Shown: positions 55,836-64,000 of the stretch, one piece after another
Layout of the letters: every line of letters starts with the position of its first letter
Position numbering within the stretch: the stretch's first letter is position 1
NCBI RefSeq assembly: GCF_040741455.2
Contig: NZ_CP160328.2
Span: 1,240,001-1,304,000, forward strand
From: Snodgrassella alvi
GTDB taxonomy: Bacteria; Pseudomonadota; Gammaproteobacteria; Burkholderiales; Neisseriaceae
Length of the DNA stretch: 64,000 bases
Direction: 5' to 3'
Notes under the pieces: generated by a model
The model's input: only the letters and a program-made list of their open reading frames with translations
What the model was told of the DNA's origin: nothing
The model's database searches: none
Program-made: the position numbers and the translations under genes

Positions 55836-56225
55836 ATGTGGTACAAAAATGCAATAGGTAAAGAAAAAATTCAATTTATGTTTAATAATGAATTCGACAT
55901 TGAATTATTTGAACTTTATAGTATTTCATTGGAAAAAAATTCAGAATTAAAATGTAATTTAATATGCAAAGGAATTCCAAAAACTCATCCAAAAAAATGG
56001 GATAAATTAGAGTTTAATGCATTGAATTTAACAATTATTTTTAATGAGATTATTCAAATGAATATATCTGGAACAAAAATTGGATTTTTTTGTTTACCAA
56101 AAATCAATTCTTCAATCGATTATTCTGAAATAACAATTAAACATGGCGAATTCCAACTTTACTGTAAATCCAAATTTTTAACAATAGATAATATAACTCC
56201 TTATATAGATATACGATGGGATTAG
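55836..56225 (+). CDS. Immunity protein for tip 2, Imm50-like (predicted)
   Basis: A 129-residue AT-rich gene 21 bases after the tip 2 stop. It starts MWYKNAIGKEKIQF and has PKKWDKLEFNALNLTIIF, a pattern seen in Imm50-type immunity proteins (a PxKW motif with an FN repeat after it); this family match is from memory and moderate. Soluble, no signal. It would protect from tip 2. Confidence 0.7.
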   Translation: MWYKNAIGKEKIQFMFNNEFDIELFELYSISLEKNSELKCNLICKGIPKTHPKKWDKLEFNALNLTIIFNEIIQMNISGTKIGFFCLPKINSSIDYSEITIKHGEFQLYCKSKFLTIDNITPYIDIRWD

Positions 56226-56328
56226 AACTTAAATTCTATTAGATTTTATTTATATATATAACTTTAGCTATTTCATTTTTTTCAAATAATGATTATATCA
56301 TATAACAAATAATAATTAATTTTTATAC

Positions 56329-56550
56329 GCATTTATAAATACGCAGAAAGTAAGTCTTATTAATTCTCAAGAAGCTTCGGGTTTTAGAAATTTAAACCAC
56401 TGATATGGATAATTATCACCACCGGCACGGAACAAAAAGTGCTGTACTACCACACCGATGTCAACGGTGCCCCAGAAGAACTTACTGATGAAGACGGTCA
56501 CATTGTATGGGCATGCAGCTATCAGCTGTGGGATAAATCTACGCAATTAT
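56329..56550 (+). pseudogene. Decayed third Rhs cassette: tip remnant plus core remnant
   Basis: Bases 56329-56403 encode AFINTQKVSLINSQEASGFRNLNH before a stop; this lines up with AFPNAQKVRGIGSQDASGIR of tip 1, so it is a mutated fragment of a related tip (shown in part). Bases 56418-56532 match the Rhs core segment at about 53743-53857 almost exactly (TTGTEQKVLYYHTDVNG onward) and then break off at LWDKSTQ. Both are short and out of context, so non-functional; their order, tip before core, means they derive from two different cassettes. Confidence 0.72.
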
Positions 56551-56686
56551 TAAGATACGCTTAGACAATATAAAAACATCTTAGAAATTGGAAGTACATC
56601 AACACATTGAAATGTGCTGTTGCCTACTAATATGTTTAGATTAAAAATGGTGATTAATCATGAAATATTTGCTCAATAAAAAATAC

Positions 56687-56717
56687 TTGAATTAAAGTGA
56701 ACTTGAAGTTTTATACT
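56687..56717 (+). promoter_or_regulatory. MerR-type promoter of the cupin operon
   Basis: TTGAAT (-35, 56687-56692) and TATACT (-10, 56712-56717) are separated by exactly 19 bases, the long spacer that MerR-family activators untwist. The spacer carries an imperfect dyad (TTAAAGTGAACTTGAA; 12 of 16 symmetric) centred between the two elements. It lies 30 bases before the cupin ATG. Confidence 0.78.
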
Positions 56718-56747
56718 TAATCATCAAAACATTTCAAGATAAACACC

Positions 56748-57146
56748 ATGAATTCATCATTTAAACAAATCTTTCCACTAGGTGAAGAAAATATCAACTA
56801 TGCTCAATATTTTATTGGTCAGAGCTATTTAGCTAATCTGGCCGCTATTGATGACAATGTCGATGTAGACGTTAGCAATGTTACTTTCGAGCCAGGCTGC
56901 CACAACCATTGGCACAAACATTTAAATGGCTATCAAATATTACTTGCTACTGCCGGTCAGGGTTGGTATCAAGAAGCAGGCAAACCGGCACAATTACTTA
57001 ATCCTGGCGATGTTGTGGTTATTCATGCGGGAGTCAAACATTGGCATGGAGCAACGAAAGATAGTTGGTTCAGTCATGTGGCCATTACCAAAGGTCAAAG
57101 CGAATGGCTGGAACCCGTAGCAAGCAGCGATTACAACGCTCTGTAA
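56748..57146 (+). CDS. Cupin domain protein
   Basis: A 132-residue single cupin barrel. Metal ligands are in CHNHWHKHLNGYQIL and HAGVKHWHGA, and GDVVVIHAG is the second cupin motif. The neighbour set (CMD-like protein 25 bases later, SDR after it, MerR-type promoter before it) is recurrent in Proteobacteria and likely serves detoxification of aldehydes or quinones; the substrate is not known. Confidence 0.87.
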   Translation: MNSSFKQIFPLGEENINYAQYFIGQSYLANLAAIDDNVDVDVSNVTFEPGCHNHWHKHLNGYQILLATAGQGWYQEAGKPAQLLNPGDVVVIHAGVKHWHGATKDSWFSHVAITKGQSEWLEPVASSDYNAL

Positions 57147-57170
57147 TTTTTAATCTACAGGAGTACAGCA

Positions 57171-57497
57171 ATGAAAAAACAGACAGCAGGTCATGAACTT
57201 TTAGGCGAATTTGCACCTCAGTTTGCTCATTTTAATGATGATGTTTTATTTGGTGAAGTTTGGTCACGAGAACAACAATTGCCAGCACATCAGCGCAGCA
57301 TGATTACTATTTCAGCATTAATCTGTGCCGGTAATTTCGAGCAATTAAGTGCCCATCTGAATATTGGCAGACAAAATGGCATCACCAAAGATGAAATTGT
57401 TGAAATTATTACTCATTTGTCCTTTTATGTGGGCTGGCCGAAGGCTTGGTCTGCATTTAATCTAGCCAAGCAAATTTATCAAGACAATGAAAAGTAA
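57171..57497 (+). CDS. Carboxymuconolactone decarboxylase family protein
   Basis: A 108-residue alpha-helical protein of the CMD/AhpD superfamily, with the segment LICAGNFEQLSAHLNIG carrying the single conserved cysteine-histidine region and EIVEIITHLSFYVGWPKA typical of the family. It has no CxxC redox pair, so a peroxidase-type AhpD function is less likely. Ribosome site AGGAG. Co-transcribed with the cupin (25-base gap). Confidence 0.88.
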   Translation: MKKQTAGHELLGEFAPQFAHFNDDVLFGEVWSREQQLPAHQRSMITISALICAGNFEQLSAHLNIGRQNGITKDEIVEIITHLSFYVGWPKAWSAFNLAKQIYQDNEK

Positions 57498-57677
57498 TTT
57501 GCGCTAAACTTCAAATGTATTCAGATATTTGATAATTTTGAAATTTTTCCCTGGTCAAACTTAAGCTCAGACACTATAGCTAATTTGCCAGCTAATATTT
57601 ATATACTTGTCATTTAATCTTATCAAAACAGCAATCGGTGTTTGAGCACTAAACGGAACTAATCAAAGGAGTAAAAC

Positions 57678-58421
57678 ATGGCAGTTCAAAATAAAGTAGT
57701 CATCATAACCGGTGCATCATCAGGTATTGGCGCAGCAACTGCACGCTTACTAGCTCAAAACGGAGCAAAAGTCGTACTTGCTGCGCGCCGCGAATCACAG
57801 CTTCAACAACTACAACAACAGATTACTCAGTCTGGCGGTGAGGCCGTTTATCAAGTTACAGATGTGCGCCAGCCGGAAGAGATGCATGCATTAGTTGAGC
57901 TGGCTAAAAAACATTTTCAGGGTGTAGATGTGATATTTAATAACGCCGGTATTATGCCTAACTCCCCTATCAGTGCTCTTCAGACAAACGATTGGAATAA
58001 TATGATTGATATTAATCTGAAGGGTGTGCTAAATGGAATTGCTGCGGTCATGCCTATTTTCGCGAAACAGAAATCTGGCCATATCATTACTACCTCTTCA
58101 ATTGCTGGCTTGAAAAGCTTCATGGGCTGTGGTGTTTATGGCGCAACTAAATTTGCCGTACGTAATCTGATGGAAGTTATCCGGCAGGAAAGTGCCACTG
58201 AACAAACCAATATCCGTACTACTACTTTGTATCCTGCAGCGATCAATACAGAGCTGTTACAAAGTATTTCTGATGCAAATGTGCTGCAAAGTATGACTCA
58301 ATTATACAATCAGGTTGGCATCAGCCCTGAAGCCATTGCTCGTGCTGTTAACTTTGCCATTGAGCAGCCGGAAGATACCAATATTAGTGAGCTGACTATC
58401 TATCCAACTAAACAAGCTTAA
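57678..58421 (+). CDS. Short-chain dehydrogenase/reductase
   Basis: A 247-residue NAD(P)-dependent oxidoreductase with ITGASSGIGAAT (residues 10-21), NNAG, serine (TTSSIAGL) and YGATK. The 180-base gap to the CMD gene and a good ribosome site (AAAGGAG) allow either read-through or a private promoter. Context suggests reduction of reactive carbonyl compounds; substrate unknown. A terminator follows. Confidence 0.9.
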   Translation: MAVQNKVVIITGASSGIGAATARLLAQNGAKVVLAARRESQLQQLQQQITQSGGEAVYQVTDVRQPEEMHALVELAKKHFQGVDVIFNNAGIMPNSPISALQTNDWNNMIDINLKGVLNGIAAVMPIFAKQKSGHIITTSSIAGLKSFMGCGVYGATKFAVRNLMEVIRQESATEQTNIRTTTLYPAAINTELLQSISDANVLQSMTQLYNQVGISPEAIARAVNFAIEQPEDTNISELTIYPTKQA

Positions 58422-58460
58422 TCAAATTATCTGGAATACAATATTTGTAGTAAATACGAA

Positions 58461-58487
58461 AGCAAAAGCTTTATGCTTTTGCTTTTT
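58461..58487 (+). terminator. Rho-independent terminator after the SDR gene
   Basis: AGCAAAAGC pairs with GCTTTTGCT (9 base pairs, 5-base loop TTTAT) and is followed by TTTT. Confidence 0.85.
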
Positions 58488-58550
58488 GTATATCAATTTA
58501 ATTTGTTACTGCAGAAATCAACAATAATTACTGAATTAGTTTAACTTATT

Positions 58551-58571
58551 ATTTAATAGTGCATTTTACAG
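58551..58571 (+). repeat. Right copy of the 21-bp direct repeat
   Basis: ATTTAATAGTGCATTTTACAG; 20 of 21 bases match the left copy at 49962-49982. Together they bracket the Rhs island and the cupin operon (8.6 kb). Confidence 0.7.
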
Positions 58572-58760
58572 ATCAATACCATATCAATAAGCTTTTAAAA
58601 AGTTTATAGTATTTTTATTACAATTAAATATTTGTTTACTGGTCTCAATGATTCTTTTGATGCATCAGCTCTTATCATTAATTTGTAAATGACATATACT
58701 TTGAAGTTTAAAACATTATACTGAGAAATATTTTCTCATGGTTGAACTTAAGTAATAGAA

Positions 58761-58783
58761 AAGCCCGAGCAATGCTCGGGCTT
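58761..58783 (-). terminator. Rho-independent terminator of the atp operon
   Basis: AAGCCCGAGC and GCTCGGGCTT form a perfect 10-base-pair stem with a 3-base loop; on the minus strand TTCTATT follows. It lies about 52 bases after atpC. Confidence 0.9.
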
Positions 58784-58834
58784 AAAACATTTTTTATTAT
58801 AATCAGATTATTTATCTGATTATATAAATCAATG

Positions 58835-59257
58835 TTATTTTCGATGAGTGCGCAGGTAATCCAGAGTTTTCAGTTGAGCAATCGCCGCAGCTAAAGCCAC
58901 ATGAGCTTTGGCCAGTGAAACATCATCCTTGGCCTCATGGATACCGGATTCGGCTGCTTTTTTGGCTTCTTCGGCACGCTGCTGATCCATTTCTTCACTG
59001 CGAACGGCCACATCTGCCAAAAGCGTAAGCTTATTCGGCTGTACTTCCAGAACACCGCCTGATACTGCTACCAGAATTTCTTCTTTCTGGTCAGGTACGG
59101 TCAAACGAAGAGCACCAGGACGCACCAAGCTCATAATGGGTTCATGGCGAGGGTAAATACCTAGCTCACCTTCCAGAGTCGGCACAACAACAAAGCTGGC
59201 TTCACCTGAATAGATGTTTTCTTCGTTACTCACCACTTCCACTTGCATGGTACTCAT
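58835..59257 (-). CDS. atpC: F1F0 ATP synthase epsilon subunit
   Basis: A 140-residue epsilon subunit, the central-stalk regulator of the F1 motor. The ATG at 59257 is used (MSTMQVEVVS), with AAGGAG 6 bases before it. The N-terminal beta domain (EGELGIYPRHEPIMSLVRPG) and C-terminal helical hairpin are both present. Last gene of the operon. Confidence 0.96.
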   Translation of the reverse strand: MSTMQVEVVSNEENIYSGEASFVVVPTLEGELGIYPRHEPIMSLVRPGALRLTVPDQKEEILVAVSGGVLEVQPNKLTLLADVAVRSEEMDQQRAEEAKKAAESGIHEAKDDVSLAKAHVALAAAIAQLKTLDYLRTHRK

Positions 59258-59267
59258 CAAGCGCTCC

Positions 59268-60674
<1,407 letters not shown>

Positions 60675-60698
60675 CTAAGTTTATTTGACCTGTACTGC

Positions 60699-61574
60699 TT
60701 AAACAGCAGCAGCACCGGCCACAATTTCTGACAACTCTGTGGTAATCGCTGCCTGACGCGATTTGTTATACACCAGACGCAATTCTTTAATGGCATTGCT
60801 TGCATTATCGGTAGCAGCTTTCATCGCTACCATACGCGCAGCCTGCTCGGCAGCCATATTTTCAGATAAGGCCTGATAAACCACAGACTCTAAATAACGG
60901 CGGACTAAAAATTCCAGCACCTGTTGTGGCGAGGGTTCGTATACATATTCCCAGCTGTATTCCTTACTTTCAGATACCTGATCCAGAACATTCTGCCCGA
61001 TGGGCAGCAGTGTTTCCAGACGTGGTTCCTGACGCATGGTATTGATAAAGCCGGCATAAACCAGATAAATGGCATCCAGTTTACCTTCTGCATAACGCTG
61101 AAAAATTTCCGTTAACGGACCCAGCAATGTAGCCACTCTAGGTGTATCACCTAGACCCACAGCACTGGCAATGACATTCAAACCCACTCGGTTACAGGCG
61201 GCCAGTCCTTTACTGCCGAGACATACAACTTCGGCCTCAAGCCCCTGCTGATTGCATTCTTGCACTTTACTGAAGAATGCTTTAAGGATATTGGCATTCA
61301 GACCACCACATAGTCCTTTATCAGTCGTAATAACAATAAATCCTACTCGCTTACTGTCATTATTACTACGCAACAGCGGGACGTTGTGATTAGAATGGGT
61401 TTGTGCCAGATGGCTCATCACCAGACGAATTTTATCGGCATACGGACGCGCCTGACGCATCCGTTCCTGAGTCTTCCGCATTTTAGAGGTTGACACCATC
61501 TGCATCGCTTTAGTGATCTTTTGGGTATTTTGAACACTGCGAATTCGGGTGAGAATCTCTTTTCCTACTGCCAT
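60699..61574 (-). CDS. atpG: F1F0 ATP synthase gamma subunit
   Basis: A 291-residue rotary shaft subunit with the conserved N-terminal RIRSVQNTQKITKAMQMVS and the C-terminal YNKSRQAAITTELSEIVAGA helices. Between atpA and atpD in the standard order. Confidence 0.97.
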   Translation of the reverse strand: MAVGKEILTRIRSVQNTQKITKAMQMVSTSKMRKTQERMRQARPYADKIRLVMSHLAQTHSNHNVPLLRSNNDSKRVGFIVITTDKGLCGGLNANILKAFFSKVQECNQQGLEAEVVCLGSKGLAACNRVGLNVIASAVGLGDTPRVATLLGPLTEIFQRYAEGKLDAIYLVYAGFINTMRQEPRLETLLPIGQNVLDQVSESKEYSWEYVYEPSPQQVLEFLVRRYLESVVYQALSENMAAEQAARMVAMKAATDNASNAIKELRLVYNKSRQAAITTELSEIVAGAAAV

Positions 61575-61598
61575 TTCAGACTCCTTTCAATGACACGT

Positions 61599-63146
61599 TT
61601 ACGCCTGATAGCCGTAAGACGATTTGAAGGTCTTCATGGCGTTGTCCAATGCTTTGGCATTGTCATCGCTTAATGCACCGGTGGCATCGATGTCCTGTAA
61701 TACATTTGGACACTGAGTACGCACATAGCCCAAAAATTCTGACTCAAAATTCAATGCCTTGGACACAGGAACATCATCATATGAGCCATTATTGATTGCC
61801 CACAGAGTTAGTGCCATTTCACCTGTACTCAACGTGCTGAACTGTTTCTGTTTCATCAGTTCGGTCACAACTTCACCATGACGCAACTGTTTGCGTGTTG
61901 CTTCGTCCAAATCAGAAGCAAACTGAGAAAACGCCGCAAGTTCTCGATACTGAGCCAATGCCAGACGAATACCACCACCCAGTTTTTTGATAACTTTAGT
62001 CTGAGCAGCACCACCTACGCGGGATACAGAGATACCAGCATTAATGGCCGGACGAATACCGGAGTTAAACAGGTCGGTTTCTAGGAATATCTGTCCGTCA
62101 GTAATGGAAATTACATTGGTCGGTACAAATGCAGAAACGTCACCAGCCTGTGTTTCAATAATTGGCAATGCAGTTAATGAACCGGTTTTGCCTTTTACTG
62201 CACCTTTGGTCAGTTCTTCTACTTCATGTGCGTTAATACGGGAAGCACGTTCTAGCAGACGTGAGTGCAGATAGAATACGTCACCCGGATAAGCTTCGCG
62301 GCCAGGTGGACGGCGCAATAGCAGGGAAATTTGACGATAGGCTACGGCCTGTTTGGACAAGTCATCATAGACAATCAGGGCATCTTCACCATTATCACGG
62401 AAGAATTCACCCATACTACAACCAGCATACGGAGCGATATATTGCAGCGCAGCTGCTTCAGAGGCAGTAGCTGCTACAATAATGGTATGATCCATCGCAC
62501 CATGTTCTTCCAGTTTGCGCACTACGCTAGCAATGGAAGAAGCTTTCTGGCCGATGGCTACATAAATACAGATTACGCCGGTATCTTTCTGGTTAACAAT
62601 AGCATCCAGAGCCACGGCTGTTTTACCTGTCTGGCGGTCACCGATAATTAATTCACGCTGTCCGCGGCCAATAGGCACCATTGAATCAATGGCTTTCAGA
62701 CCGGTTTGCATTGGCTGATCAACAGATTGACGTGCAATTACACCCGGAGCAATTTTTTCTACCGGAGCAGTATGTGTAGCATTAATCGGTCCCTTACCAT
62801 CAATGGGGCGACCCAGTGCATCTACGACGCGGCCTACCAGCTCACGGCCTACTGGCACTTCCAGAATGCGACCAGTACAGGTAACTTCGTCACCTTCTTT
62901 AATGTGTTCGGATTCGCCCAGAATCACGGCACCTACAGAATCGCGCTCCAGGTTCATGGCGAGACCAAATGTATTGCCGGGAAACTCGAGCATTTCACCT
63001 TGCATCACGTCTGACAAGCCATGTACGCGCACAATCCCGTCAGTTACAGACATTACGGTACCACGGGTACGTAATTCTGTATCTACGTTCAGGTTTGCGA
63101 TTTTAGCTTTAATCAAATCGCTAATTTCAGCAGGATTAAGCTGCAT
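61599..63146 (-). CDS. atpA: F1F0 ATP synthase alpha subunit
   Basis: A 515-residue alpha subunit with the nucleotide site GDRQTGKTA near residue 169 and the arginine finger region [11 protein letters not shown] near 372. The non-catalytic site partner of atpD. Gaps of 24 and 10 bases to its neighbours. Confidence 0.97.
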   Translation of the reverse strand: MQLNPAEISDLIKAKIANLNVDTELRTRGTVMSVTDGIVRVHGLSDVMQGEMLEFPGNTFGLAMNLERDSVGAVILGESEHIKEGDEVTCTGRILEVPVGRELVGRVVDALGRPIDGKGPINATHTAPVEKIAPGVIARQSVDQPMQTGLKAIDSMVPIGRGQRELIIGDRQTGKTAVALDAIVNQKDTGVICIYVAIGQKASSIASVVRKLEEHGAMDHTIIVAATASEAAALQYIAPYAGCSMGEFFRDNGEDALIVYDDLSKQAVAYRQISLLLRRPPGREAYPGDVFYLHSRLLERASRINAHEVEELTKGAVKGKTGSLTALPIIETQAGDVSAFVPTNVISITDGQIFLETDLFNSGIRPAINAGISVSRVGGAAQTKVIKKLGGGIRLALAQYRELAAFSQFASDLDEATRKQLRHGEVVTELMKQKQFSTLSTGEMALTLWAINNGSYDDVPVSKALNFESEFLGYVRTQCPNVLQDIDATGALSDDNAKALDNAMKTFKSSYGYQA

Positions 63147-63156
63147 GAAAACTCTC

Positions 63157-63693
63157 CTAATTCATCAATGCCGTATGCAGGCTGTTTAATCTACCCTGCA
63201 CCGACAAATCCAATACTCGGTCACCAACTTCTACTTTTATGCCACCAATTAATTCTGGGGCAACCACCTGATGCGCTTTCAACCGTGTGTTGAAATGGGC
63301 TTCCAGATCCACTACTACTTGTGCAAACTGCGCTTTATCAATAGGGTAGGCTGTGTATACGGTGGCTTCTTTTATGTCGTTAAGGGACAAAGCATAGTCT
63401 TGGAATAACGTATAAATTTCTGGCAAAACTGTTAAGCGTTTGTTCTGCGCCAGCACAAAAATGAAGTTTTTCAAATCTTCTGCGGGCGTAAAATCCACTA
63501 AAGACAGGATTTCTTTTGCCTTTTCAGTGTATTCGCATTCCGGCTCATCTATTAGTAACTGCACTTTCGGTTGCAGTATGATTTCAGCCAGTGTTTTCAG
63601 TTCGTCCAACCAAGACTCAATCTGATTCTGTTCTTGCGCCAGACTAAACAATGCCTTGGCATAAGGTCTGGCTATGGTTGCGAACTCAGCCAT
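63157..63693 (-). CDS. atpH: F1F0 ATP synthase delta subunit
   Basis: A 178-residue delta subunit that fixes the peripheral stalk to F1. The N-terminal [15 protein letters not shown] and C-terminal [21 protein letters not shown] patterns are diagnostic. It is 4 bases after atpF. Confidence 0.96.
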   Translation of the reverse strand: MAEFATIARPYAKALFSLAQEQNQIESWLDELKTLAEIILQPKVQLLIDEPECEYTEKAKEILSLVDFTPAEDLKNFIFVLAQNKRLTVLPEIYTLFQDYALSLNDIKEATVYTAYPIDKAQFAQVVVDLEAHFNTRLKAHQVVAPELIGGIKVEVGDRVLDLSVQGRLNSLHTALMN

Positions 63694-63697
63694 GGGA

Positions 63698-64000
63698 TTA
63701 CAGCTCCTGTTTCAGGTTCGCCAGTAAATCAGCGTGACGTGAAGGATTAACTTCACTGCGCAGGATAGATTCGGCACCTTTTACAACCAAATCTGCTACC
63801 TGCTGCCGCAGTGCTTCACGGGCCCGGTTAGCTTCCTGCTCTACATCAGCTTTTGCCTGAGCCATGATACGGGCAGCTTCTTCGGATGCCTGAGTTTTGG
63901 CATCCTCAACAATCTGCGCGGCACGCTTTTCCGCATTGGCCACCATTTCGGAGACCTGACTGCGACCCTCGGCCAAGATATCAGCAACACGTTTTTCCGC
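63698..64000 (-). CDS. atpF: F1F0 ATP synthase subunit b, C-terminal part
   Basis: The last 100 codons of the peripheral stalk subunit; the start and membrane segment are beyond the window end. The visible part is a continuous, charged helix ([37 protein letters not shown]) typical of b subunits. The frame is open to the last base. Confidence 0.93.
   Translation of the reverse strand, partial: AEKRVADILAEGRSQVSEMVANAEKRAAQIVEDAKTQASEEAARIMAQAKADVEQEANRAREALRQQVADLVVKGAESILRSEVNPSRHADLLANLKQEL

Larger units (their letters stand above)
58422..58834. other. Convergent intergenic region between the SDR gene and atpC
   Basis: About 413 AT-rich bases: the SDR terminator at 58461-58487, the right 21-base repeat at 58551-58571, and the atp terminators at 58761-58783 and 58801-58821 (AATCAGAT/ATCTGATT). 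No gene seen. Confidence 0.6.

Noticed and set aside
50068-56550. Insertion sequence or integrase to explain the Rhs island
   Set aside because: No transposase, integrase or inverted terminal repeats were seen, and no tRNA gene flanks the island.

Overview
The window looks like chromosome of a betaproteobacterium of the family Neisseriaceae, and the gene set fits a host-associated, Snodgrassella-like species. The supports are an elongation factor P with arginine at position 32 next to its rhamnosyltransferase EarP, an efp terminator containing AGGCTGCCTGAA (a known variant of the neisserial DNA uptake sequence), a giant trimeric autotransporter adhesin, Rhs toxin cassettes with a prePAAR motif, and several iron systems. 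Genus assignment is inference; no rRNA gene is present to test it.

Layout. 1-7.6 kb: a 2,3-dihydroxybenzoate (catechol siderophore) supply and transport cluster (entE end, entB, two ABC half-transporters, a phosphopantetheinyl transferase, then entC-entA behind a Fur box). 7.6-17.1 kb: a long AT-rich leader with a 28-bp palindrome, then a 2901-residue trimeric autotransporter with about 24 stalk repeats. 17.1-18.9 kb: poorly coding DNA ending in a small ORF that overlaps a 118-residue gene, possibly remains of a toxin/immunity locus. 19.4-23.5 kb: a Fur-box-led iron uptake operon mixing FtrABC-like and EfeUOB-like parts. 23.5-45.3 kb: housekeeping and transport genes (pepN, an MFS transporter, an amino acid permease, thiG, yagU-like, thiO-thiS, pta, an NHL-repeat protein, a TPR-like lipoprotein, an MBL-fold hydrolase, a TetR regulator, murB, a MATE exporter, efp, earP).

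45.3-49.9 kb: an AT-rich stretch with DnaA boxes, gyrA, bfd, a GNAT enzyme and a MerR regulator. 50.0-56.6 kb: an Rhs island with a full-length Rhs protein carrying toxin tip 1 and its immunity gene, then an orphan core fragment with tip 2 and its immunity gene, then a decayed third cassette. 56.7-58.4 kb: a cupin / carboxymuconolactone decarboxylase-like / short-chain dehydrogenase group whose promoter has the 19-bp spacer typical of MerR-activated promoters. The likely regulator lies on the other side of the Rhs island, so the island probably split a divergent regulator-operon pair. 58.8-64 kb: the F1 part of the ATP synthase operon (atpF-H-A-G-D-C) on the minus strand, cut by the window end.

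How it works together: iron acquisition is a main theme (catechol synthesis, ferrous/ferric uptake, bacterioferritin-associated ferredoxin, all with Fur-like sites). Adhesion and interbacterial antagonism are the other accessory themes. The most informative novelty candidates are the Rhs island's recombination history and the unusual hybrid iron operon.
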